From assembly GCF_022701195.1 (NCBI RefSeq), contig NZ_CP078089.1:1240001-1304000 (forward strand): a stretch of DNA of 64,000 nt. Direction: 5' to 3'. This stretch comes from Allobaculum mucilyticum (lineage in GTDB: Bacteria; Bacillota_I; Bacilli_A; Erysipelotrichales; Erysipelotrichaceae). The translations under genes were made by a program, and so were the position numbers. The first letter of the stretch is position 1; each line of letters opens with the position of its first letter. Under the pieces are notes generated by a model, which made no database searches, was not told the origin of the DNA, and saw only the letters and a list, made by a program, of their open reading frames with translations. This document shows positions 13,601 through 20,687 of this stretch, one piece after another.

Positions 13601-14418
13601 TCGAAAGCAATCTAATCCCGGATTCGCACTTGCAGTCAGAATCAGCTTCGCAATTCGATACAGCACCGTCACCAGAAACTCCGCCTTTCGATGGCGAACG
13701 AATCGGCGAACCAGAATCAGAAACGGATGATTCTGTCTCTTCCGGTCCAGAGCAGACCGATGCCCTGGCAATGGCTGCGGCAGCAGCCGCATCGACGAGC
13801 TTCTCGCCAGCATATGCTGCAAACAGTCACACCGAACAGGCCAGCAATGAGGCTCTATCTTCAACAGAGAACACAGAACGTCCAAAAGCGCAGATTGTTC
13901 CCTGTCCGATCTTTACAGAAAGCTATGCCCCATTAAGCAGTACTGAATTTACAGATTCGAAAAACAGGAAGATGATCCTGCAGACGATCTGCTCGATTCT
14001 TGATCTGGAAGCTCCAATTGAATATGAGCTTCTCAAGAAACGTGTATTGCGCTGTTATGGCATTTCCAGATCATCCAGTCTGATCGACCCTGTTTTCAAA
14101 CGTATCGTTTCGAAAGCTGATGTTCAGATCATAAAACAGGGCAGATCCCGTTTTGTCTGGCGCAAAGGCCAGAATCCGGATCTCTATCCATACTTCCGTC
14201 TCGAAGATGATCCAGCACTCAAACGGTCGCCAGATCAGATCTGCGATGAAGAATTCTGCAACGCGATTCGTCTCTGTGCGCTTGAAAGACCATCTTTAAA
14301 AGGCGAAGATCTTCTTCGTGCCACCGCGCGATGGCTTGGCTACAGCCGGATCAGTGCTCTTCTCAGAGACTGTCTTGAACGTGCAATGGCCATGTATGAG
14401 CGCGAACAGAAATCCTGA
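7696..14418 (+). CDS. Giant DUF4011/SF1 helicase with nuclease-like domain and DUF3320
   Basis: A 2,240-residue protein. The start at 7696 is preceded by GAAAGGAG at good spacing; the frame is open to 7477 but without such a site. In order: an N-terminal region; a transglutaminase-like segment (TCLDMTMLYASLLEAIG, then GHIFAGVWL, about 410-460); the DUF4011 region (about 575-870); the SF1 helicase Walker A GPPGTGKSQ (about 880); Walker B FDEASQM (about 1535); GDPNQMPP; motif VI NVAITRARKQ (about 1770); a PD-(D/E)XK-like module (about 1840-1930, KVDLAI...GWKLIHFWTIDWW); an acidic, Ser/Ala-rich linker; and DUF3320 (about 2090-2240). Similar helicase-Vsr-like nuclease fusions are known as single-gene phage-defence candidates. 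The acid normally seen in the GIExDG motif is here GILLDC, so nuclease activity is doubtful. It stands alone, with its own terminator. Confidence 0.85.
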   Translation: MPEIIPVYTASPSFDGQSLPLPENREASLVALKILSLLGPLDGYQRALRIERFEDQTYGIWAGRVFLLFKVQEGICGVLVNSACLSSTPACAVPFKSDEYPEGDLLVSIDTLEALEPLQNCFLRMADEVWEQEAPNSGQDSSSRSHSSKKDNDDQFVKLNTLDALAVLSRLSPEEKNIRFVQPDWPPVSLNLSSSAARASQIPVEKASLSAGYCPFLMYAFIQNDFPSFEDIQIANWSTAPLEHLRLTIESRNEILGNAEYPLPDLPVGSEIEIRKIELDVLPSTMTELASPLDLTFDLCLYEQDSLILKRHLSLRILPFDQWGGTELVPQMLAAFSIPSHPAVTMLMQQTSKILANWNEDVSLEGYQSGSPDRVKTLAAAAYAAIQQQNITYAMPPSSFGFQGQRIRLPDAVLDEHMGTCLDMTMLYASLLEAIGLNPILILVEGHIFAGVWLVDHVFESSVMTDPSLIEKLCEPGVRQMVLVETTSMNAGRSVSFEESGTIAMRTLHKYYKFEFALDVQRIRYEGIRPLPVRVRQGDQYILEHEERKEEELTDRPDEIGEVIDFASLSAQEEKITRLSLWQRKLLDLSLRNPLISLRFSSSCIPLLSTNVAKLEDTLYESGDFEIVPRAETFEADDSLAFVSPEFFRAIEPMGKLLDAELKSKRILTLLKPGQLAKSLTTLFRSSKSAMEETGSNTLFLALGLLRYIAPTEKTARYAPIILVPISLKRKAGSNRFTLSMRDEDSQVNITLLEYLRQTFNLKIPGLVPPPKDEFGLDIPKIFAIIRHAILNLHMFSIVDAACLSSFSFAQFPMYADMRNNSEFLKRSSIVRSLLEQHLEENVRLKDESGMNGLLMASPLDSSQRKALLMAEKGCDFVLHGPPGTGKSQTITAMIANLLGKGQTVLFAAEKMAALEVVQKRLEELGLSRYILELHSTKATRKAILARMKEALEKTQLPQGVDLQRKLEETRELSAILDGYDQALKKRRSCGMSIADLISLYQNLDPDLPELSIDPNKALAFTDKQTDRQLAQAEYLETLIQGLPDMNGSPFLRIQASLYTSTLEDSLENMLTQSLDALKALRDQDFILNERYGFPKLFTYGDFSQADELGAFCIRLSRIKPWQLDSNPSHRQRIYDKVRQKTAAKDQKNQIYQRMLERWSETVLHLRVDDLERQYLEAQTKLIGRKKAMTALCAVLSSYARFPISEETFLSCCREIEDYQHQLAASPEPAMNPYAVDGHTAWLAEQARSIDAAAASILQPQPAPVPEPASKEKEEDVSSSIDPEDLPELMREAESFWTEYGNLLDVLRYTPGTLPAMQNDVRNFAMYCSRYEQTMQEVMRSLNPRFDADEPDFAASYEAFVHALLTNRIGLKDWMLLRNQLDTLYSLGMDELIDACLKNGLRKNLRLIWLKSLARTIIRYTIDQDPSLRNFASGRFEKVVEQFGRLDQERMELTAREISLLLARNLPTDQESPKISAQLNILRKAIASGGRGLSIRTLFTQIPDIFRRLFPCLLMSPVSVSQYLDPSLEPSDVAIFDEASQMPTCNAIGVLARANHAIICGDPNQMPPTSFFSSVRADEDHLEEEDLDSILDDALALGLPSLHLDWHYRSRHESLIAFSNREFYENRMLTFPSADYRSRKIECVQTGGTFERGKTRTNPVEARVLVDQILAFYHADPKKKHSLGSIGVVTFNIPQQNLIEDLLAKEASKDPAFDVWMNSSREPLFVKNLENVQGDERDIILFSFTYGPDLNGNISMNFGPINRENGWKRLNVAITRARKQMIVFASLNADQIDCRRTKARGVQALHDFLKFASASSASFQESQMADAASLLAGQLADQFRSAGIECDLNVGMSTQKVDLAIRNPYLENAYCAGILLDCQQTGSTNDVRDRQIGSPSVLKGLGWKLIHFWTIDWWNNPERTWKQLLAQVQEAIAEAPREDVSHSLIVHPKLPDPQPEQSDESADENTSPFESNLIPDSHLQSESASQFDTAPSPETPPFDGERIGEPESETDDSVSSGPEQTDALAMAAAAAASTSFSPAYAANSHTEQASNEALSSTENTERPKAQIVPCPIFTESYAPLSSTEFTDSKNRKMILQTICSILDLEAPIEYELLKKRVLRCYGISRSSSLIDPVFKRIVSKADVQIIKQGRSRFVWRKGQNPDLYPYFRLEDDPALKRSPDQICDEEFCNAIRLCALERPSLKGEDLLRATARWLGYSRISALLRDCLERAMAMYEREQKS

Positions 14419-14464
14419 ACAGTCATCTAACTGTCTGCTGCAGGAAAACCGATAAACAACAGCC

Positions 14465-14510
14465 GAGGCCAGTTGAACTGATCTGCTCAACTGGCCTCGC
14501 TTCTTTTTTC
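14465..14510 (+). terminator. Intrinsic terminator of the helicase gene
   Basis: Twelve perfect base pairs (GAGGCCAGTTGA 14465-14476 with TCAACTGGCCTC 14487-14498) are followed by GCTTCTTTTTTC. The ISL3 element begins inside this T-tract: the 8-bp target duplication is 14506-14513. Confidence 0.92.
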
Positions 14511-14608
14511 TCAGACAATCTAAAATTTCTTGAGGTGGGCACAGGCCTATAAAGTTTTCTGAGGTGCGAACCTCAAGAGACTAAGGCGACCTTTAAAGCT
14601 TCGTGAGG

Positions 14609-14688
14609 CTGGGGGGGAGGTGTCAGCTGAAGGGGGGCATTAGACATAGCTCGGACCATGCCCCCTGGAAGCTGACACCTCCCCCCCT
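14609..14688. repeat. Long GC-rich hairpin near the ISL3 left end
   Basis: About 28 imperfect base pairs can form between a G7-AGGTGTCAGCT arm and its complement ending in C7, with an inner GGGGGGCAT/ATGCCCCC extension and a loop of about 17 bases. Equivalent hairpins are at about 104-185 and 25868-25949, with G-tract lengths of six or seven. It lies between the IS end and the first gene, where it could stop read-in transcription or act at transposition. Confidence 0.8.
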
Positions 14689-14847
14689 ATCCATTTTCTT
14701 GAGGTTTTCGCCTCTCTGAGACTTATGGGTATTGAAAGAGCTTTCCGCACGAAATACAGTTAGGAGTAACAAAGCGTAAAAAAAGGACGAAACCCCATTT
14801 GAAGTTGGCCACTCAAAAGGTTTCGTCCTGCCCAGAAAGGCATCTAT

Positions 14848-15399
14848 ATGATAACAATCGGACATCCCCTTAACAACGATCTCCTTAAGAATACAGATTC
14901 GGATCCGACTGCTATCCAACATCACCTTCAGTCTGAATACAACCAGGACTACGATCATTTTATGGCTGGTCATCCTGTCTGCCCTGATTGCGGACATCGG
15001 CTGTACCGCCATGACACATGCAACCGAAGTGTTAAGATCCAATCGGCACAAACCGTAGTAAGCCTCACTATCCACCGAGTCCATTGCCCACATTGCGGCA
15101 GAACCCATCGTGTTCTGCCGCTTTTCGTCATTCCCAGCTTCCAGATCTGCAGCGACACCGCTGCTGAAATCATTCAGCTTCACAACAGTGGAAAGCCAGT
15201 TTCCAAGCAGTCCAACGGACTGGTTGATGCATCGACGGCCTACCGCTTTCTAAACCAGATGAAGAAGCGCTTTTCTGCCGTTCTTAAACGACTGCGCACT
15301 TTCAACGATCTATTCACATGTTCCGCAGTAAAAATCGGTCCTTACCTGATGATTTCTCCTGGATTTCTGCATTTTTCGATTTTTCAACCTATAACGTGA
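14848..15399 (+). CDS. IS-encoded zinc-ribbon protein (DUF6431-like), ISL3 copy A
   Basis: A 183-residue protein preceding the transposase inside the IS. It has two CxxC pairs (CPDCGH near residue 46 and CPHCGR near residue 82), which look like one zinc ribbon similar to the N-terminal zinc finger of ISL3 transposases. A helical region follows. I recognise it as the DUF6431 type that accompanies ISL3 transposases in this group; its role in transposition is not known to me. The start is preceded by AGAAAGG. A hairpin made of GGACGAAACC and GGTTTCGTCC lies about 20 bases upstream. The copy-B protein differs by one residue (H6 for Q6). Confidence 0.75.
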   Translation: MITIGHPLNNDLLKNTDSDPTAIQHHLQSEYNQDYDHFMAGHPVCPDCGHRLYRHDTCNRSVKIQSAQTVVSLTIHRVHCPHCGRTHRVLPLFVIPSFQICSDTAAEIIQLHNSGKPVSKQSNGLVDASTAYRFLNQMKKRFSAVLKRLRTFNDLFTCSAVKIGPYLMISPGFLHFSIFQPIT

Positions 15400-15410
15400 C
15401 GCGTCATTTC

Positions 15411-15444
15411 TCCTCCTGTGAGAATCTGCCATCACTAAGGAGGA
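15411..15444 (+). promoter_or_regulatory. Hairpin masking the transposase Shine-Dalgarno
   Basis: TCCTCCT (15411-15417) can pair perfectly with AGGAGGA (15438-15444), the ribosome binding site of the transposase gene that starts at 15451. The loop is 20 bases. This could hold transposase translation low unless ribosomes leaving the upstream gene open it. The same arrangement exists in copy B. Confidence 0.55.
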
Positions 15445-15450
15445 AGGACT

Positions 15451-16902
15451 ATGCGCAAGAAGGCAGAAACCCGTAATGTACCGATAACTTCTCTCGAAAA
15501 TTCCGTTCTTGAGCTCTATGGACTAGATCAGAACGCCGTCGAGAGTCTTTCGTCTACCAATCTGGGTGATTTAGTCATTATCAACGTCACTTTAAAACCG
15601 GATTATCCACCCTGTCCAAGATGCGGACATGAGCATCCGAATGTCTGTAACTACGTGGACAAAACAATAACTCATTCAATTCTTCATAACTGCCGCTGTC
15701 AGATTAACTATCATGCCCGCCGCTATAAATGTCCGGTATGTAATCGTACCTGGTATGAATTTAATCCCTTCGTTTTCAAGAAGCAGAGGATCTCGGTCTC
15801 TACTGTCGTATGCGTCCTCGAGGAAATGAGAGACCCAGCCGTAACATTTACATCAGTTGCCAAGCGCTATAATCTCTCGCCTACGACTGTTCAGCACATC
15901 TTCGACGATCATGTCCAGATCCCCAAAGCGACGACGCTTCCCCGCGTGCTGCAGCTTGACGAGACTTATTCCTTTAAGTCGGGAACCTCAGTCTATGTAT
16001 GCATGCTTCTGGACTACGACACACAGACCGCTGTTGATCTGCTTCCCAGCCGGAAAAAGCAGGATCTTATCGACTTCTTCAGCAGTTTCCCGCTGGAAGA
16101 GAGACAAAAAGTTCGGTTTATTGCAGCGGATATGTACGAGACTTACAGGGTTGTCTGTAAAAAGTTCTTTCCAGACGCGATCTATGCCTGTGACAGGTTC
16201 CATGTGATGCAGGAATTCAACAGGCGACTGACTGAGGTCCGCATCCGGACGATGAAAGGCACCCTGAAAGGGTCCGATGAATATTACCTTCTGAAACACC
16301 AGAATCACCTTCTCGGAATTAAGCCCAATGCAAAAAAGAGGATTAAAAATCCAGATCCATATTCGAAGAAGAAGAAAGATATTTGGGTAGACGTATTTGA
16401 TCCGAACGGTGAACGCACCTACAATGCCCACTTCAAGACGTGGTTAAACGAGTATGAGCTCCGTGAGCTTCTGCTGAGTATCAGCGATGATCTTACGGAA
16501 GCCTATGAAATGCGAAATACCCTGAGCGAGTTCTTTAGAAATGGAACAAAGGTGGATGCCGCCGATCGGCTGCAGGTCATTCTCGCAGATCTTAACCGGT
16601 CCCAGGTTAAGGAACTTAACGCATTCGGACAGACTGTAGTCAACTGGTTCAGGGAGATCGTTAATTCTTTCGAGATCGTCAAGACGGAGTACGTCGTTGA
16701 CAAGAAGAACGGAAAAGCTCGAAGGAAGGATCACCGGCTGACTTCTTCTATGATCGAAAATCGAAACAAACTCGTGAAACAGATCAAGAACAACGCGAAT
16801 GGATACACGAACTGGAAGCGATTCAGAAATCGCGTCCTGTACGTATTGAATCGGCCAGCCTTTAGATTGGAGCCGTTCGAGAAAGAAGACAAGGGAAAGT
16901 AA
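15451..16902 (+). CDS. ISL3-family transposase, copy A
   Basis: A 483-residue DDE transposase that catalyses cut-and-join of the element. It has an N-terminal zinc finger (CPRCGHEH and, further on, CPVCNRTW, residues about 54-101), a helix-turn-helix near 130-150 (SVAKRYNLSPTTVQHIF), and the catalytic triad D170 (QLDET), D227 (AADMYETY) and E436 (MIENRNK). Its length fits the family. It is intact, starts 51 bases after the upstream zinc-ribbon gene, and has a strong AAGGAGGA ribosome binding site. Copy B differs by one lysine deletion and a few substitutions. Confidence 0.95.
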   Translation: MRKKAETRNVPITSLENSVLELYGLDQNAVESLSSTNLGDLVIINVTLKPDYPPCPRCGHEHPNVCNYVDKTITHSILHNCRCQINYHARRYKCPVCNRTWYEFNPFVFKKQRISVSTVVCVLEEMRDPAVTFTSVAKRYNLSPTTVQHIFDDHVQIPKATTLPRVLQLDETYSFKSGTSVYVCMLLDYDTQTAVDLLPSRKKQDLIDFFSSFPLEERQKVRFIAADMYETYRVVCKKFFPDAIYACDRFHVMQEFNRRLTEVRIRTMKGTLKGSDEYYLLKHQNHLLGIKPNAKKRIKNPDPYSKKKKDIWVDVFDPNGERTYNAHFKTWLNEYELRELLLSISDDLTEAYEMRNTLSEFFRNGTKVDAADRLQVILADLNRSQVKELNAFGQTVVNWFREIVNSFEIVKTEYVVDKKNGKARRKDHRLTSSMIENRNKLVKQIKNNANGYTNWKRFRNRVLYVLNRPAFRLEPFEKEDKGK

Positions 16903-17055
16903 TGACAGTCCAGGTTCCCCTTTAAACAAAAATGAGGTTTTGAAACCTCAAGCTTTTGAAAAGCTCGTAGGTATCAAAACCTCAACAAAATTTAGAGCGC
17001 CTTTTCTCATCGGACCGGGTCATTTACCCGATGGTTCTTCGGACCGGTAAAGCAG

Positions 17056-17100
17056 GAAAAAAACGGTCCGGATCATGCATAAAAACATGGTCCGGACCGT
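17056..17100 (-). terminator. Intrinsic terminator of the pilus operon
   Basis: On the minus strand ACGGTCCGGACCATG can pair with CATGATCCGGACCGT around a short T/A loop, followed by seven T. It lies 30 bases past the sortase stop. Further GGACCG motifs at 17011-17046 can form a second, weaker hairpin. Confidence 0.9.
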
Positions 17101-17128
17101 CATTAATCTGAGAGATGAGCAGTAATGG

Positions 17129-18157
17129 CTATCGATGATGATTGTGTCGAATGTGCTTCATCTTATCCGCTGAAGCACGAGAAGAATCGGATGTATGACC
17201 TCCTCCGGATGCCTTGCGCTGTACAGAATAATTGCGCTTTGGATCCTCTCGGCGCTTGAACGGCGTTTTACGGATCATGCCAGGTGCCCATGGCGCTGGC
17301 GGTTCTTCGTCATCTTTCACAACTTTCTTCTTTTTGCGTCTGAAAAAAGGAATCAGCAGGAATGGAATCAGGAGCAGTGCAAGCCACCACCAGTTCATCA
17401 GTTTTCCTTTGATCACGGTCTGAACAGGGATGTTCGGTGCCTCAGTTCTTCTTCCACGAACAAGAAGGCGGTGCGTGTTGACTCCATACGGCGTACAGGT
17501 ATACAGAGTCAGGTAATCCTCACCTTCAACAACCTCAAGGGGAGCAGTGTCATCCGGATCAGTCACCAGGACCTGGTCGACAACATAATAGAGATCGTGG
17601 TCTAAAACATTAAACGAGAAAACATCTCCCTCTTTTAATTTATCCAGATTGGTGAACAGTTCCGCTTTAACCAGTCCTGTATGGGCCGTAATAATCGCAT
17701 GCGTCGAAGGTCCGCCTACCGGATAGGAACTGCCGATCCACCAGCCCGCTCCGGACTGAAGAGCATCTTCTTCCGTTCCCAGGTAGACAGGAAGATTAAT
17801 ATCAATTGCCGGAATATTAATCGTTCCAACGAGTCCGTTTCCAACGGGATTCAGATTCTCTTTCAGCCACTGTCTTTCTTCCTGCGATGCGATAAGAGGG
17901 GTATCTTTTGTCCGGATCCAGCGATTGTACTCATCTGCTTTTGCCCAGTATTCGTTCAGCGTTGCGTCATCCTCTACAACCGTTTTGAGTTTCTGGTTGT
18001 ATTCTGCAACTTCCTGAGAGATTTTATATCGTTCCCAGGCGTCCGAAACTTTCGGATATAAAAGCAAACCCAGGCCTGCGATCAGCACGACATAAATCAG
18101 AAATGTTGAAAACCAGCCCTTCTTCTTTTTCTTATCTTTCTTGTTTTTCATAGTCAT
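17129..18157 (-). CDS. Class C (pilin-polymerising) sortase
   Basis: A 342-residue membrane-anchored transpeptidase that joins pilin subunits. It has a lysine-rich N-terminus with a membrane helix (about 15-35), an extracellular sortase domain with catalytic H159 (TAHTGL), C221 (TLYTCTPYG) and R230 (THRLLVRG), and a second C-terminal membrane helix (about 254-270) followed by a long basic, His-rich cytoplasmic tail of about 70 residues, longer than usual. The TLYTCTPYGxNTHRLLVRG signature is the class C hallmark. It is the last gene of the operon behind three surface proteins; a second start at codon 3 is possible. Confidence 0.93.
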   Translation of the reverse strand: MTMKNKKDKKKKKGWFSTFLIYVVLIAGLGLLLYPKVSDAWERYKISQEVAEYNQKLKTVVEDDATLNEYWAKADEYNRWIRTKDTPLIASQEERQWLKENLNPVGNGLVGTINIPAIDINLPVYLGTEEDALQSGAGWWIGSSYPVGGPSTHAIITAHTGLVKAELFTNLDKLKEGDVFSFNVLDHDLYYVVDQVLVTDPDDTAPLEVVEGEDYLTLYTCTPYGVNTHRLLVRGRRTEAPNIPVQTVIKGKLMNWWWLALLLIPFLLIPFFRRKKKKVVKDDEEPPAPWAPGMIRKTPFKRREDPKRNYSVQRKASGGGHTSDSSRASADKMKHIRHNHHR

Positions 18158-18201
18158 TTATTCCCCGACAACCATCATCTGCCAAGAGGAGGGCAAGATA
18201 C

Positions 18202-18240
18202 GAAGATAAGGCAACCGATAGAATCAGCTGCCTTATCTCG
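18202..18240 (-). terminator. Partial terminator between pilins and sortase
   Basis: In the 111-base gap, GATAAGGCA pairs with TGCCTTATC on the minus strand, followed by the weak tract TTCGTATCTTG. Incomplete termination here would give fewer sortase than pilin transcripts, which is common in pilus operons. The effect is inferred. Confidence 0.55.
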
Positions 18241-18268
18241 TTGTTATAGAGTCTAAATCAATCTATAT

Positions 18269-20644
18269 CTATTTAGATTCTTTTTTCTTTTTCATTACTG
18301 CAATGAGCAGACTTCCTGCAATAAGAGCTGTTCCGCCTGCTGTGTAAAGCATAGTTCCAGCACCGCCGGTATGTGGTGCAGTTTTGTTGCCTACCTTTTC
18401 ATTGACATAGTTGTCTGCAATTCCATCATCAAGGTCAGCATCATTGTTGACGTTGATTTCGATGTACTCTGTAGAACGAATATATCCTGAAGGCGCTTTC
18501 GTTTCAAGCAGATAATAGGTTCCGGCTTCAAGTCCGGTGAAAGTCAGCATTCCATTAGCATCAGTTTCGCCTTTGCCGACTTCTGTTGTTTTATCCGCTG
18601 CGTACAGAGTGAACGCTGCACCAGGCAGAAGTTTATTGCTGTCTGTATCAAACTTTGTCACTTTAATACCGAATACATCAACTTCGACGATATCTGTGAT
18701 AAATGTAGGTTCTTTGGAAGTGACCCAGGCCTTATTTACATGAGGCTGAACAGTTGCTTTTTCGTCCAGTGTCATTTTGTAATCGACAGTGATCGGAGCA
18801 GCCTGTTTAACATGATCATGTGTAAGAACCTGATCGTTATACAGCTTGTTGAGGTTCAGAACGATATGGAATTTGCACACAACTTCGGTCTCGTTCTTGC
18901 AGTCATTCGGGTTCTTTTCAATGGTGTACTGACTTGTATTCAGCTCTGTTTCGCCGATTTTTACAACGATTGAATCATCGTTCAGCGTAAATGTTTCAGC
19001 ATATGCATCATGGATCGTTAACAGATATGGTTTATCTTCGTTCAGTTTTGTTTCTGTTCCGTCGGTAACAAATTCTACATAGTTATAGAAGTTTCCAGGA
19101 ACAGTGGTATTCAGTCGGAAATTGACCGCCTGACCAGGTTTAAGAGACGGGTTTTCGATGACGGTGCCCTCGTCATCTACAACGACTTTATCCATCGAAG
19201 GTACAGATTCTTTTTTGTCATCTCCTGTATCTCCGCCTGCTGATTCATCAACTGCCCATATTGCTTCATATTTCTGATTTCCGGTAACTGTTTCAGAAAC
19301 TGCAGGTGCCCATCCTTTAAAGATGTAGCCATCTCGTTTAGGCTCGCCAACAAATGGAGGAGTTTTCTGGCCTTCTGTTGCGGTATATGTCTGGTCTTCG
19401 AAGATTACTTCTCCATCAACGCCGTCCGTGTAGGTAATCGTGAATGTTTCAGGAATTTTGGACCATACAGCGTAGATCGTTTTATCCTTGTCGGTTGTAA
19501 TCACAGATCCTGCCTGATAGTTTGCGGTGGCTGCGTCACTGGTGTCAGCCCAGCCAAGGAACGTATGTTTATCTTTTGATGGAACGTCAGATTTAACAGT
19601 AAATTCTGCACTCTGTCCTTCTGTTACTTCTCTAGATTCGCTTGCAGGAGCACCTGTTCCGCCATTTGCATCATAAGTCAGAGTGATGTTGTGTTTCTGT
19701 GGTTCTTTCTGCCATACCGCATAGAGGGTGCAGCTGGCAACTGTATACATATTGTCTCCAGCAGACCAGTCTACTGTAGTTGCCTGAGGATTTACATTCC
19801 AGCCAAGGAAGGTATATCCCTCACGAACAGGTTTTACAGAAGAGAGCACGAAGTGTGCCTGCTGGCCCTTTACTACTGTCTGCGATTCAGAAGCCGGAGC
19901 ACCTGTTCCTCCGTTTGCGTTATAGGATAGTGTGATCGTCTCTTTCTCAGGCTCTTTCTCCCATACCGCATAAAGAGTCTTGCTGGTCGATGTCGTAAAC
20001 GTCTGTCCCGGCTGATAGCTAGCAGCTGCTGCATTCGAGCTTTCGCTCCAGCCTAAGAATGCATAGCCTGCTCTGGTTGGGATTGCTGAAGGAATTGTAA
20101 AGCTGGCGTTTGCTCCAGTATTTACAGTCTTGCTCAGCGATCCAGGTTCACCTGTTCCACCGTTAGCATTAAAGCTGAGGGTAATGCTCTGCTGTTTGGC
20201 TTTGTAAACCATGTAGATGTAGTGAGTACCTGTTCCGCTGACGCTTGTTGTGTCTTTCTGCCATTCGTAATAGGTAGGGAATTCAGGTTTAACTACTGTA
20301 CTTAAACTGATTGAATATTTTGTCCAGCCTTTCCACTCATAACCGGATCTAACCTTTCCGGAAAGGACTTTGTTTGGATGAAAGTCTTTAATCAGGATCG
20401 AGTGGTTGGCATTTGTTGAATGGCTTGTTGTGTACTGGCACGGGAGTGTTCCTTCCCAGGCGCTATCGTAATCTGGGTCATATCCGAGATATTTTGTATC
20501 ATCCTCATATACAGGAATAACTTTGAATCTAATTGTTGCATTACAGGATGCTGCAAATACAGGGACATTCAGAGGAACAAACAGAACCAAAGCAGTCAGA
20601 ATACTGAGCAGCTTTTTGAGCAGTTTATTAATATCTTTCTCCAT
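18269..20644 (-). CDS. Large pilus subunit or tip adhesin with InlB repeats
   Basis: A 791-residue secreted protein. Signal peptide at about 8-32 ending in VFAA. Residues about 150-470 hold four to five InlB-type repeats of roughly 75 residues (each with a GYxFxGW core and YAVW end). Next comes a fimbrial D2-type domain (about 485-660), then a SpaA-like Cna-B domain (about 662-745) with VTKFD and the E-box YYLLETKAPSGY, residues that form an internal isopeptide bond in the family. It ends in APHTG (756-760), a hydrophobic helix and KKKKESK. APHTG stands in place of LPXTG. First gene upstream of the sortase; its size and repeats suggest the tip or a side adhesin. Confidence 0.88.
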   Translation of the reverse strand: MEKDINKLLKKLLSILTALVLFVPLNVPVFAASCNATIRFKVIPVYEDDTKYLGYDPDYDSAWEGTLPCQYTTSHSTNANHSILIKDFHPNKVLSGKVRSGYEWKGWTKYSISLSTVVKPEFPTYYEWQKDTTSVSGTGTHYIYMVYKAKQQSITLSFNANGGTGEPGSLSKTVNTGANASFTIPSAIPTRAGYAFLGWSESSNAAAASYQPGQTFTTSTSKTLYAVWEKEPEKETITLSYNANGGTGAPASESQTVVKGQQAHFVLSSVKPVREGYTFLGWNVNPQATTVDWSAGDNMYTVASCTLYAVWQKEPQKHNITLTYDANGGTGAPASESREVTEGQSAEFTVKSDVPSKDKHTFLGWADTSDAATANYQAGSVITTDKDKTIYAVWSKIPETFTITYTDGVDGEVIFEDQTYTATEGQKTPPFVGEPKRDGYIFKGWAPAVSETVTGNQKYEAIWAVDESAGGDTGDDKKESVPSMDKVVVDDEGTVIENPSLKPGQAVNFRLNTTVPGNFYNYVEFVTDGTETKLNEDKPYLLTIHDAYAETFTLNDDSIVVKIGETELNTSQYTIEKNPNDCKNETEVVCKFHIVLNLNKLYNDQVLTHDHVKQAAPITVDYKMTLDEKATVQPHVNKAWVTSKEPTFITDIVEVDVFGIKVTKFDTDSNKLLPGAAFTLYAADKTTEVGKGETDANGMLTFTGLEAGTYYLLETKAPSGYIRSTEYIEINVNNDADLDDGIADNYVNEKVGNKTAPHTGGAGTMLYTAGGTALIAGSLLIAVMKKKKESK

Positions 20645-20687
20645 GGTATGATTTCTTTTTTTCCAAATTATTCAGATATAAAATCTG

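Larger units (their letters stand above)
14514..17001 (+). mobile_element. Complete ISL3-family insertion sequence, copy A (2,488 bp)
   Basis: The ends are imperfect inverted repeats: GACAATCTAAAATTTCTTGA at the left, and GGCGCTCTAAATTTTGTTGA reading inward from the right. An exact 8-bp direct repeat TTTTCTCA flanks it (14506-14513 and 17002-17009), which fits ISL3-family target duplication. It carries two genes, a zinc-ribbon ORF and the transposase. Its end regions are rich in hairpins, which may block transcription from outside. It is over 98 percent identical to the copy at 23561-26045. Confidence 0.95.
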
